Positions 55,907 to 62,902 of a stretch of 64,000 nt of DNA are shown here, piece after piece. Numbering within the stretch: position 1 is the stretch's first letter; each line of letters opens with the position of its first letter. The position numbers and the translations under genes are program-made. This DNA is from Chryseobacterium balustinum (GTDB lineage Bacteria; Bacteroidota; Bacteroidia; Flavobacteriales; Weeksellaceae). The notes under the pieces are model-generated. The model was not told where the DNA came from. It worked only from the letters and a program-made list of their open reading frames with translations, and ran no database searches. Where the stretch lies: positions 1-64,000 of the forward strand of contig NZ_FUZE01000010.1 in assembly GCF_900168205.1 (NCBI RefSeq), read 5' to 3'.

Positions 55907-55932
55907 ATATATTAGAATCGAAACACTGATTA

Positions 55933-56400
55933 TTATTGCGGAATTCTTTTGAAAGTATACGTTGTAGACTTATATATAGTAGGATCTGTAGTATCTTCAA
56001 TTTTCAGATTTAAAGTTTCAGCGTTTAGCAAAGTCACTTTACCTTTATCTGAAACTACAGTTCCCTGATATTTGATCTCGAAGTTTTTCTCAGAAGAGTT
56101 ATACACATAAGTGAAGTTACGCTCAGAAATTGTACTACATATTGCAGGATTTCCTGCCATATCTCTATTGGTTCTTTTACCCGAAGAATTTTCATTAAAA
56201 ACCCATCTTCCTTCTTTCTGGCAGTCTGTATATGTTATTTCGTCAGAAAACCCGACTCCGTCAGCGGGAACCTGTGTTCTTACTTCTGTGGTTGGAGACC
56301 AAGTTCCTACAATAGGAAATATCTGTTCTGACACGTCGTCGTCGTTACATCCTGTAAAAGCTAATAATGATAATCCTGCAAATAATGCTAATTTCTTCAT
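55933..56400 (-). CDS. Lipoprotein with lipocalin-like pattern
   Basis: 155 aa. Lipoprotein signal (SLLAFTGCNDDD, with acidic residues after the Cys). Beta-strand pattern IVGTWSPTTEVRT, CQKEGRWVFNENSSGKRT, RNFTYVYNSSEKNFEIKYQGT and LLNAETLNLKIED resembles the small lipocalin-like lipoproteins frequent in Bacteroidota. The two other cysteines (C60 and the C in PAICSTI) may form a disulfide. Ligand unknown. Monocistronic with a terminator. Confidence 0.8.
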   Translation of the reverse strand: MKKLALFAGLSLLAFTGCNDDDVSEQIFPIVGTWSPTTEVRTQVPADGVGFSDEITYTDCQKEGRWVFNENSSGKRTNRDMAGNPAICSTISERNFTYVYNSSEKNFEIKYQGTVVSDKGKVTLLNAETLNLKIEDTTDPTIYKSTTYTFKRIPQ

Positions 56401-56524
56401 AGATCAAATTTTTCAAGGGTTAAAATTATGATTTTTTTTAAAAATCCAATCATTTTTTTTGAATTTTGAACTATAATTTACATTTCCTTAAAAATTCTCC
56501 GAAGAAAATATATTCACAAAGCCT

Positions 56525-56532
56525 TATATTTG
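56525..56532 (+). promoter_or_regulatory. -7 box of the glycosyltransferase gene (TATATTTG)
   Basis: TATATTTG ends 11 nt before the GTG at 56544 and lies inside any longer frame, so it sets the start. Confidence 0.65.
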
Positions 56533-56543
56533 TAAAAAAATAC

Positions 56544-57296
56544 GTGCCAGAAGTTTCCATCATTACCCCTTGTTACAATTCTTCTCCTTTTTTAGAAGAA
56601 ACCATCAGCTCGGTAATGAATCAAACGTTTACCGATTGGGAATGGCTCATTACAGATGATCAGTCGACAGATAATTCCGTTGAAATCATTCAAAAACATA
56701 AAGACTCCCGAGTAAAATTAATTATTGCTAAAAAAAATGGCGGTGCAGGTCATGCAAGAAACCTTTCTCTACAGGAAGCTTCCGGAAGATTTATTACTTT
56801 TCTTGATGCTGATGATTTTTGGGAACCCAATTTTCTTGAAGAAATGATTAATTTTATGAAGCGTGAAAATGCAGAAATTGCTTATTCTAATTATGCAAGA
56901 TGTGATGAAAATTTAGTTCCAAAAATTGAAGATTTTAAAGCCGATAAAGAAGTTACTTTTAATAATTTATTGAAAACCTGCAGGTTTTCTCTTCTTTCAT
57001 CGATGTACGATTCGCAAAGAGTGGGAAAAGAATTCTTCCCGGAAGACAGCAAGAGGGAAGATCATGTAATGTGGTTAAATCTATTAAAGAAAATTCCTAC
57101 AGGAAAACCACTTCCGAAAACAATGGCAAAATACAGGATGCGTGAAAACAGTATCTCTAGAAAAAAACAGAATATTGTAAAAGATCAGTATCTTGTTTAT
57201 AAAGATTTTATGAAATTTTCTACCTTAAAATCTCTTTATTACACCGCAAACTGGGCATTAAACGGATTTATAAAATATTCGAAAATATTTAATTAA
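56544..57296 (+). CDS. Family 2 glycosyltransferase, GTG start
   Basis: 250 aa starting at GTG 56544 (protein MPEVSIITPCYNSSPFLEE). A longer frame from a TTG at 56466 would include the promoter. GT-A fold: SIITPCYNSS, DDQSTDNSVEII, NGGAGHARNLSLQEASG and the DXD motif in FITFLDADDFWEPNFLE; later HVMWLNLLKKI and YRMRENSISRKK. Similar enzymes act in surface-polysaccharide or LPS sugar addition. The stop overlaps the next ATG as TAATG, so the two genes are translationally coupled. Confidence 0.92.
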   Translation: MPEVSIITPCYNSSPFLEETISSVMNQTFTDWEWLITDDQSTDNSVEIIQKHKDSRVKLIIAKKNGGAGHARNLSLQEASGRFITFLDADDFWEPNFLEEMINFMKRENAEIAYSNYARCDENLVPKIEDFKADKEVTFNNLLKTCRFSLLSSMYDSQRVGKEFFPEDSKREDHVMWLNLLKKIPTGKPLPKTMAKYRMRENSISRKKQNIVKDQYLVYKDFMKFSTLKSLYYTANWALNGFIKYSKIFN

Positions 57297-57922
57297 TGGA
57301 GTATTCTAAAGAATTTAAAACAGCATTAAGTCAACTTTCACCGGTAGAAAAAGACCGATTAATTTTCAGATTACTCAGAAAGGATGAAATTTTATCTAAA
57401 AAATTATATTTTGAATTAATCGATGAAGAAACCGTTGATCAGAAACGCGATGCAATGGAAGAATTAATTAAGGAAAAGGTAGAATATGCTTCTAAATACA
57501 TCAGTAATCAAAAATATTTCATTGTACTGATCCGAAAAATAAGCGCTCAAATTACCGAACACGTAAAAGTGACGACCGATAAATTTGGTGATATTAGTTT
57601 AAACCTTTTATTGATCAACGAAATCCTGGAAAGTAATGAAAAACTGAGCCGACAGAGATTTAACGATATCTACAAACTTTATCTTTATATCATCAATAAA
57701 GTTGTAAAATCTCTAGCTTTAACTAAAAAACTAGATGAAGATTATTGGATGGAAATCGATGAGTATCTTTCAGTTGCACACGAGAAAATCACTGCTAATA
57801 TTTATCTTGAGAAACTATTTATCAACAATGGAGTAGATTTTAACTGGTTCAATGCCGATAGAATTCCAGAACATTTTGATTTGATCATCAAAGATATTAA
57901 GAACCAGGGATTTTTAAAGTGA
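57296..57922 (+). CDS. Helical hypothetical protein coupled to the glycosyltransferase (208 aa)
   Basis: Predominantly helical, soluble. It begins MEYSKEFKTALSQLSPVEKDRLIFRLLRKDEILSKKLYFELI and has a long central helical segment (EELIKEKVEYASKYISNQKYFIVLIRKISAQITEHV). Start/stop overlap (TAATG) with the glycosyltransferase, and a 9-nt tail-to-tail overlap with waaA on the other strand. I do not recognise a family. The context suggests a link to envelope glycan synthesis, but this is inference only. Confidence 0.8.
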   Translation: MEYSKEFKTALSQLSPVEKDRLIFRLLRKDEILSKKLYFELIDEETVDQKRDAMEELIKEKVEYASKYISNQKYFIVLIRKISAQITEHVKVTTDKFGDISLNLLLINEILESNEKLSRQRFNDIYKLYLYIINKVVKSLALTKKLDEDYWMEIDEYLSVAHEKITANIYLEKLFINNGVDFNWFNADRIPEHFDLIIKDIKNQGFLK

Positions 57923-59155
57923 TAAGATTTTCTGAAGAATGAGCTCTGAAGAATAAGGTTGTTTAATCACAAATTGTTCAGCATTTTCAGACATCTCTAA
58001 AAGCATTTTTTCATCTTTAAATAGATCTAAAACAAATTGAGCCGCCGAATTTTCATTTTCAAAAGGCTTACCTCCTTCATCCAAAATTAATTGATCAGCT
58101 TCAGGGTTTTTCTTGTACTTATTGCCAAAGATCACAGGAACACCAAAAGTTGCTGCTTCCAGAATATTGTGAAGACCTGCATCATGAAAACCACCTCCAA
58201 CAACTGCAATATCAGCGTAAGAATAGAGTTTTGAAAGAATCCCGATACTGTCTATGATTAAGGTTTGAGCATTCGAGTGCTTGAGTGTCTGAGTGTCTTT
58301 TTGCAATTCGCTATATAAAACCGCAGTAGGAAAAATTTCTTTTAAATTTTCTACTCTTTTCAAATCGTGTGGAGCAATAATTATTTTTAAACGCTCATTT
58401 TTTTCTGAAACTATTTTTGCGATTTTTTCTTCCGCTTGCCATGAGCTTCCAAAAACAATTCCCTTTTCTTTTCCGAGAAATTCTTCAACAAAATCAACAT
58501 GATTATTTCTAAGTCTCAATTGCTTTACCCTGTCAAATCTAGTATCTCCAGTCACCGAAGAATTTAGTAGGCCAATACTTTTAGCTAAAACATAAGAATG
58601 CTGTGTCTGATGAAAAAACCATGTTATATTCTGCGTCAGCTGTTTTACAAACCACTTTCCATACGTTGTAAAAAAAGACTGTCTTTCATAAAACAATGCT
58701 GAAATTACAAAAGTTTTTACATTTTTACGTTTAAGTTCATCCAGAAGATTATACCAATAATCGTATTTTACGGTGAAAAACAATTCGCAGTCAAACTGAG
58801 AAACAAATTCTTTTACGGTACTTTTTCTATCGAAAGGAAGATAACAAACTGCATCTGCAATATGCTTTTTCTTAACCACATTTTCATATCCGGAAGGTGA
58901 AAAAAAGGTAATCAAAATTTTATGGGTCGGAAATTCTTCTTTAAGTTTTTCTAAAACAGGAAGCCCTTGCTCGTATTCTCCAAGACTTGCAGCATGCATC
59001 CACAAAATTTTATCAGTCTTTGAAAATGCTTTTTTCACAAGCTCTAAAGATTGCTTTCTGCCTTCAACGCCTTTTTTAGTTTTATCATTAAACAACGACA
59101 AAACCTTCATTCCGAAAATGAGGAAATTTATAAATATGTTGTATAAAAAAATCAT
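57914..59155 (-). CDS. waaA: 3-deoxy-D-manno-octulosonic acid (Kdo) transferase
   Basis: 413 aa. N-terminal membrane anchor (MIFLYNIFINFLIFGMKVLSLF), then the WaaA/KdtA two-domain GT-B fold: WMHAASLGEYEQGLPVL, ITFFSPSGYENV, YLPFDRKSTVKEFVSQF, FVISALFYERQSFF and SVTGDTRFDRV in the first domain; IVFGSSWQAEE, IIAPHDLKRV, IIDSIGILSKLYSYADIAVVGGGF and GLHNILEAATFGVPVIFG in the second. It transfers Kdo to lipid IVA. A loop near residues 288-298 (DTQTLKHSNAQTL) is encoded by an octamer array (58263-58294). Its start overlaps the stop of the 171-aa gene as TAATG. Confidence 0.94.
   Translation of the reverse strand: MIFLYNIFINFLIFGMKVLSLFNDKTKKGVEGRKQSLELVKKAFSKTDKILWMHAASLGEYEQGLPVLEKLKEEFPTHKILITFFSPSGYENVVKKKHIADAVCYLPFDRKSTVKEFVSQFDCELFFTVKYDYWYNLLDELKRKNVKTFVISALFYERQSFFTTYGKWFVKQLTQNITWFFHQTQHSYVLAKSIGLLNSSVTGDTRFDRVKQLRLRNNHVDFVEEFLGKEKGIVFGSSWQAEEKIAKIVSEKNERLKIIIAPHDLKRVENLKEIFPTAVLYSELQKDTQTLKHSNAQTLIIDSIGILSKLYSYADIAVVGGGFHDAGLHNILEAATFGVPVIFGNKYKKNPEADQLILDEGGKPFENENSAAQFVLDLFKDEKMLLEMSENAEQFVIKQPYSSELILQKILSL
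58263..58294 (-). repeat. Phased octamer array inside waaA
   Basis: Plus strand: GTTTGAGC, ATTCGAGT, GCTTGAGT, GTCTGAGT, four contiguous 8-nt units with consensus NNYYGAGY. They encode a loop of WaaA. Confidence 0.8.
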
Positions 59156-59670
59156 TAGCTTTTCATTAAACCTCTAAAAAACTGAATTCCGCCCAAAAGT
59201 ACTGCCCCGTAAGCAATAGGACCTCCTTTTCCGCTTGCCACAGAAACTAAAGTTACCACAAGACCACCTCCAAACCATAATCCACCATAGAGAATATCTT
59301 TATTCGCCTGTTTTTTTTCTATCACTTCTCTTTGGAACATTTGATCTCTTCTCAATTTTTCAAGCCTTTTACTTTCGTCATTTACTGTTTCAGAAAACTT
59401 AGGCAAAGATTGATAATACTCCTGATAATTCGCTACATTTTTAGTTTCAAATAATTCTGTTTCAAGCTGGGAAATGGGTTTTCCTTGAGCTTCAGAAAAT
59501 GCAGTAACTAGCTTTTCTATTTCTTCATTGATCTGAATTCCTCTTCTTTTGATTTCTAAATACGCTAAAATTACTGTTTCTTCAGTATAGTATTGCCAGC
59601 TCACCAAAATTTCTGAGAGCTGAAACCCTTTTGAACTTGAGATTTGAGCTAATGTTTTTGTTGTTTTCAT
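59155..59670 (-). CDS. Hypothetical membrane-associated protein (171 aa) upstream of waaA
   Basis: An N-terminal soluble part (MKTTKTLAQISSSKGFQLSEILVSWQYYTEETVILAYLEIKRRG) is followed by a charged helical segment (NDESKRLEKLRRDQMFQREVIEKKQANKD), and two C-terminal hydrophobic stretches (YGGLWFGGGLVVTLVSVA; GGPIAYGAVLLGGIQFFRGLM). Not recognised. Its stop overlaps the waaA ATG (TAATG) and it lies 27 nt after the DUF1648 gene, so it belongs to an envelope operon. Confidence 0.8.
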   Translation of the reverse strand: MKTTKTLAQISSSKGFQLSEILVSWQYYTEETVILAYLEIKRRGIQINEEIEKLVTAFSEAQGKPISQLETELFETKNVANYQEYYQSLPKFSETVNDESKRLEKLRRDQMFQREVIEKKQANKDILYGGLWFGGGLVVTLVSVASGKGGPIAYGAVLLGGIQFFRGLMKS

Positions 59671-59697
59671 TATTAGTTTTAAAAAAGATATTGGTTT

Positions 59698-60165
59698 TTA
59701 TTCATAAATATAAGCCATGACAATCGCCACCATGACACTTATAAAAATAAAGGGAATAAATAATAAGATATGAACTCTCGCTTTTGAGTCAGCATTAAAA
59801 CTATATCTAATCGTATAATCCTGAAGATTTAAAAACAAAAGCACAACGAGAAACATAAGCCATTTCATCAAAAGAATCATGATGAAAAACTGAATTTCAT
59901 TGTTGGCCGTGGTAATCTCAACAGGAAAATTTCCAGACTCGGGGTTTCTGGTGATAAAATAAAAAGCGATGTAAAATATCAATGACAAAATAGGCAGAAA
60001 ATAAATAAATCTTTTTCCACCAAAAGAATCTGGTTTTCCTTCAAAATCAAAATGGGTAGGGATTTTTTCCGGTAGTTTTTTAAATATTCTTAAAGTATAA
60101 ATCCATAAAAAAAGGATTAACACTAAGTTCAGCATATCAAAGACAGTATAAATAATGCTTTCCAT
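59698..60165 (-). CDS. DUF1648 membrane protein
   Basis: 155 aa. Four hydrophobic segments with the DUF1648 signature LPEKIPTHFDFEGKPDSFGGK (residues about 31-51) after the first helix. Such domains occur in SdpI-like and other membrane proteins; function here is unknown. It starts 5 nt after the NlpC/P60 gene's stop. Confidence 0.85.
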   Translation of the reverse strand: MESIIYTVFDMLNLVLILFLWIYTLRIFKKLPEKIPTHFDFEGKPDSFGGKRFIYFLPILSLIFYIAFYFITRNPESGNFPVEITTANNEIQFFIMILLMKWLMFLVVLLFLNLQDYTIRYSFNADSKARVHILLFIPFIFISVMVAIVMAYIYE

Positions 60166-60170
60166 AAAGA

Positions 60171-60887
60171 TTAAAGGATGCTTTTAATAACCCTTAGTTT
60201 ATGAGTATGCTTATTCATCTCTTTATTAAAAATTCCACTAGAATCGAGCGTATCTATTCTCACTTTTCCGGAAGCATGAATTATTTTCTGATTTTCAAGC
60301 ATAATTCCGACGTGGATAATTTTGCCTTCAGAATTTTCAAAAAAAGCTAAATCTCCAGGTTGACTTTCTTCTACAAAGCTCAAAGTCTCCCCTACTTCCG
60401 CCTGTTGATAAGTATCTCTGGGCATTTTTACATTATGGATTTTATAAACCAACTGTACAAATCCGGAACAGTCAACTGCAAAAAAACTTTTCCCACCCCA
60501 CAAATAAGGGATGTTGAGAAATTCTTTAGCTGTCAAAGCAATACTTTCACGTACATCGTGGCTTCTTCTTGATGCAACTGCAGGAAACTCGACTTCAGAA
60601 CCCATTGACAATAATGTTTTCCCCTCAAGAGTCATTACCGACGAAAAATCTTCCGTAATTAAATTTACTTTTCTGTTGGCAAGATATTCTTCAGTGACAG
60701 GTTTGATTTGTTTGGTATCCATCCAGCCTTCATAACCGTCGTAGTGCATTTTTATTTTTGTCCAGTTTTTATTTACTTCCAAAATATCTGCACTTTCACC
60801 ATACAAAATCTCGGTAACGATTTCAGCTTTATCTGAATTTTCAGCACGAACAGGCGCAACAGTTACTGTACAAATTCCTTTATTCAT
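60171..60887 (-). CDS. C40 (NlpC/P60) cell-wall peptidase with SH3-like domain
   Basis: 238 aa, no obvious signal peptide. The N-terminal bacterial SH3 region (GICTVTVAPVRAENSDKAEIVTEILYGES ... WTKIKMHYDGYEGWMDTKQI, about 1-65) is followed by the catalytic NlpC/P60 domain. This has the nucleophile in DCSGFVQLVYKIHNVKMPRDTYQQA and the His in IHVGIMLENQKIIHASG. It resembles dipeptidyl-peptidase VI-type enzymes that act on peptidoglycan peptides. Lack of a signal peptide suggests a cytoplasmic recycling role. First gene of the four-gene set ending in waaA. Confidence 0.9.
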   Translation of the reverse strand: MNKGICTVTVAPVRAENSDKAEIVTEILYGESADILEVNKNWTKIKMHYDGYEGWMDTKQIKPVTEEYLANRKVNLITEDFSSVMTLEGKTLLSMGSEVEFPAVASRRSHDVRESIALTAKEFLNIPYLWGGKSFFAVDCSGFVQLVYKIHNVKMPRDTYQQAEVGETLSFVEESQPGDLAFFENSEGKIIHVGIMLENQKIIHASGKVRIDTLDSSGIFNKEMNKHTHKLRVIKSIL

Positions 60888-60903
60888 TGTATTTTAATTA
60901 AAA

Positions 60904-60970
60904 GGTTAAGGCTTAGGTTGAGAAAAATAATACTATAAAATTTTAACCTTAAACTTAAACTCAACTTCAA
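60904..60970. repeat. Two inverted hexamer-periodic tracts between the O-methyltransferase and NlpC/P60 genes
   Basis: Left tract (60904-60921) GGTTAA, GGCTTA, GGTTGA; right tract (60943-60966) TTAACC, TTAAAC, TTAAAC, TCAACT. The AAGGTTAA at 60902 is complementary to TTAACCTT at 60943. They fill most of the gap between stop and start. Confidence 0.65.
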
Positions 60971-60971
60971 A

Positions 60972-61619
60972 TTATTTCCTTCTGAGGAAATTCACTCCGT
61001 CACGCAAAGGTAAAATAAGATTTTCAAAATCATCATCTTTTGCCACCAAATCATTAAGCTCTTTAATAATCTGTGTAGATTTTTGCTTAGGATTTTCTTC
61101 TAAAACTTTACCATACCAAAGTACATTATCAAATAAAATTACAGAGCCAGATTTTGTTCTTGGTTTAATTAATCTGAAATATTCTGCATAATTTTCTTTA
61201 TCAGCATCAATAAAGATCAGATCAAAAACCTCATCGGTATTTCGCAGAAACTCTTTTGCATCCTGAATTTGAAAATTAATTTGTTTTGAAAATTTACTTT
61301 CCGAGAAATGTTTTTTGGGAAGATAAGCCAAATCTTCATTTACATCAAGTGTCGTTATTTTTCCATCAGAAGATAGACCTTCTGCCAAACAAAGTGTAGC
61401 ATAACCTGTAAAAGTACCTATTTCTAAAACATTTTTAGGATTCAGCATTTTAGAAACAATCGTTAAAAGCCTTCCCTGTTGATAACCGGAAATCATATGC
61501 GGCTGAGTGGTTTTCTGAAAAGTTTCTCTTCTTAATTTTTTAAGGTTTTCAGGCTCAGAAGAAGCGTGATTTTCCAGATATCGATCCATTTCAGGATTTT
61601 TTTCTTCAAAAAAACTCAT
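60972..61619 (-). CDS. Class I SAM-dependent O-methyltransferase
   Basis: 215 aa. SAM site VLEIGTFTGYATLCLAEGL; acidic loop TTLDVNEDLAYLPKKHF; metal/catalytic region FDLIFIDADKENYAEYFRLIKPRTKSGSVILFDNVLWYGKV, the catechol O-methyltransferase-like (Methyltransf_3) family. N-terminal PHMISGYQQGRLL is typical. Substrate not predictable from sequence. It is probably its own transcription unit. Confidence 0.92.
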   Translation of the reverse strand: MSFFEEKNPEMDRYLENHASSEPENLKKLRRETFQKTTQPHMISGYQQGRLLTIVSKMLNPKNVLEIGTFTGYATLCLAEGLSSDGKITTLDVNEDLAYLPKKHFSESKFSKQINFQIQDAKEFLRNTDEVFDLIFIDADKENYAEYFRLIKPRTKSGSVILFDNVLWYGKVLEENPKQKSTQIIKELNDLVAKDDDFENLILPLRDGVNFLRRK

Positions 61620-61634
61620 GATTTTTTATTTGTT

Positions 61635-61642
61635 CAAATTTA
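61635..61642 (-). promoter_or_regulatory. -7 box of the O-methyltransferase gene (TAAATTTG)
   Basis: TAAATTTG on the minus strand, 15 nt upstream of the ATG at 61619. Confidence 0.6.
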
Positions 61643-61678
61643 ATTAAAATAATTCGGTGTCTTATTACGAATGCTTCT

Positions 61679-61716
61679 CAACAAAACATCCGTAAAAATA
61701 CGGATTGTTTTGTTGG
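61679..61716. other. Long hairpin upstream of the 50-aa gene
   Basis: CAACAAAAC-ATCCGT / ACGGAT-T-GTTTTGTTG gives a 15-bp stem with one bulge and a 6-nt loop. It overlaps the -33 region of the promoter below and has no T-run, so it is not an ordinary terminator. Confidence 0.6.
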
Positions 61717-61736
61717 CGAAAGCTCAATAACTTTGC
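61706..61736 (+). promoter_or_regulatory. Promoter of the 50-aa gene (TTG-N20-TAACTTTG)
   Basis: TTG at 61706-61708, 20-nt spacer, TAACTTTG at 61729-61736. The transcript would begin near 61743. Confidence 0.7.
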
Positions 61737-61774
61737 GGCACTGCAAAAACAGAGAAGGAGGTAAAAATACTTAA

Positions 61775-61927
61775 ATGAAGATGATGAAAACAAATTTATT
61801 ACCCGTGAATGACGATAAGAATTACACGAACACCAAGTCATCCACAAAAAATAATTTCCCAAAAAGAAAACGCAGTTATTTCTGGGATCAAATTATAAAA
61901 TTCTTAAAAAAAGAAGATGTAGTTTGA
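61775..61927 (+). CDS. Small basic protein (50 aa), complete transcription unit
   Basis: The ORF begins MKMMKTNLLPVNDDK and ends FLKKEDVV. It is supported by a matching promoter (61706-61736), an unusually strong Shine-Dalgarno-like AAGGAGGT (61755-61762, rare in this phylum, 12 nt from the ATG) and a terminator 9 nt after the stop. The middle is Thr/Asn/Ser/Lys rich, with PKRKRSYFWDQIIKFLKKED at the C-terminal end; net charge is strongly positive. It lies opposite in direction to both neighbours. No family recognised; it is too short for confident homology. A nucleic-acid- or membrane-binding peptide is inference. Confidence 0.65.
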   Translation: MKMMKTNLLPVNDDKNYTNTKSSTKNNFPKRKRSYFWDQIIKFLKKEDVV

Positions 61928-61935
61928 CAAAAAAA

Positions 61936-61961
61936 AATTCCGATAAGTGATTATCGGAATT
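61936..61961. terminator. Bidirectional terminator between the 50-aa and OmpA-family genes
   Basis: 11-bp stem AATTCCGATAA / TTATCGGAATT with a GTGA loop, with T-runs on both strands. It serves the 50-aa gene (plus) and the OmpA-family gene (minus). Confidence 0.88.
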
Positions 61962-61982
61962 TTTTATTTAAATTTTGTTTTA

Positions 61983-62816
61983 TTACTTTTTAGGAGCAAT
62001 ATCCATCAATTTCATAAACTCGTCCAGCTTAGGCATGATGATAATTTCGGTTCTTCTGTTCTCAGCTCTTCCAGAAACGCTCATGTTTGTCGCTTTAGGA
62101 TTGTATTCAGAACGACCTCCTGCTGTAATTCTTGCAGGATCTACTCCAAACTGACTTTGCAATACTTTAGCAATTGCTGTACCTCTTAATGCAGAAAGAT
62201 CCCAGTTGTCTCTTGGCAAGTTTACAGAGCTTAATGGTGCGTTATCTGTATTTCCTTCGATCAATACAGAATATTTATCATAATCGTTGATTACTTTTGC
62301 TACTTTCCCCAAAACTTCTTGAGCTGCAGGTAAAACATTGTAGTCACCAGTTTTGTATAACAATTTATCTGACAATGAAATCATCACAACACCTTTAAGA
62401 ACTTTTACCTGAACATCCTGATCAGCCATGTTATCCAAAGATCTTTTTAGCTTGTTTGATAACGCCAAATTTAAGCTGTCATTTTTCGCATTTGCAGAAA
62501 TAAGCTGTTTGATATAAGAGTTTGATGCATTGATTTCACCAACCAATTTATCAATATTCGATGAGCTTTTTCCGGTATTTGAAAGACAAGCATCCAAAGA
62601 TGATTTCAAAGCATCATGCTGACTTTTTAATAAGTTATTTTCCGCCGTCAATGTAGAATTCTGACCTTTCAGATCCTGAATTTCACGTTGTCTCTCACCA
62701 ATATTTTCAATACACTGTTTGTAGTTGCCACTTAGAGCATCATACTGCTTCTTACTAACGCAAGATGTCATTCCTAACACCACCGCTGAAGCTACTAAAA
62801 TTTTAAAAATCTTCAT
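61983..62816 (-). CDS. OmpA-family lipoprotein with coiled coil
   Basis: 277 aa. Lipoprotein signal (LGMTSCVSKKQ), a long heptad-rich coiled coil (about 25-140; QREIQDLKGQNSTLTAENNLLKSQ), then an OmpA/MotB peptidoglycan-binding domain (about 145-265) with KGVVMISLSDKLLYKTGDYNVLPAAQEVLGKVA, SVLIEGNTDN and ALRGTAIAKVLQSQFGVDPARITAGGRSEYNP. Anchors the outer membrane to peptidoglycan. It is the first minus-strand gene in this block and is divergent from tilS. Confidence 0.93.
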   Translation of the reverse strand: MKIFKILVASAVVLGMTSCVSKKQYDALSGNYKQCIENIGERQREIQDLKGQNSTLTAENNLLKSQHDALKSSLDACLSNTGKSSSNIDKLVGEINASNSYIKQLISANAKNDSLNLALSNKLKRSLDNMADQDVQVKVLKGVVMISLSDKLLYKTGDYNVLPAAQEVLGKVAKVINDYDKYSVLIEGNTDNAPLSSVNLPRDNWDLSALRGTAIAKVLQSQFGVDPARITAGGRSEYNPKATNMSVSGRAENRRTEIIIMPKLDEFMKLMDIAPKK

Positions 62817-62838
62817 AAATAAACTTTTTAAACGATTT

Positions 62839-62846
62839 CAAAGGTA
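62839..62846 (-). promoter_or_regulatory. -7 box of the OmpA-family gene (TACCTTTG)
   Basis: TACCTTTG on the minus strand, 22 nt upstream of the ATG at 62816. Confidence 0.6.
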
Positions 62847-62872
62847 ACAAAATTCATTTTAATAAATAGGAT

Positions 62873-62880
62873 TATCTTTG
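62873..62880 (+). promoter_or_regulatory. -7 box of tilS (TATCTTTG)
   Basis: TATCTTTG, 22 nt upstream of the ATG at 62903. Confidence 0.65.
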
Positions 62881-62902
62881 TACAAAAGAAATTCTGAGCA
62901 TT

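Noticed and set aside
61679..61775. Possible riboswitch before the 50-aa gene
   Set aside because: The hairpins do not match SAM, cobalamin, TPP or preQ1 riboswitch cores that I can recall, and most of the structure lies upstream of the predicted transcript start.
61665..61862. 65-aa minus-strand ORF
   Set aside because: It is antisense to the better supported 50-aa plus-strand gene and its promoter; composition looks random.
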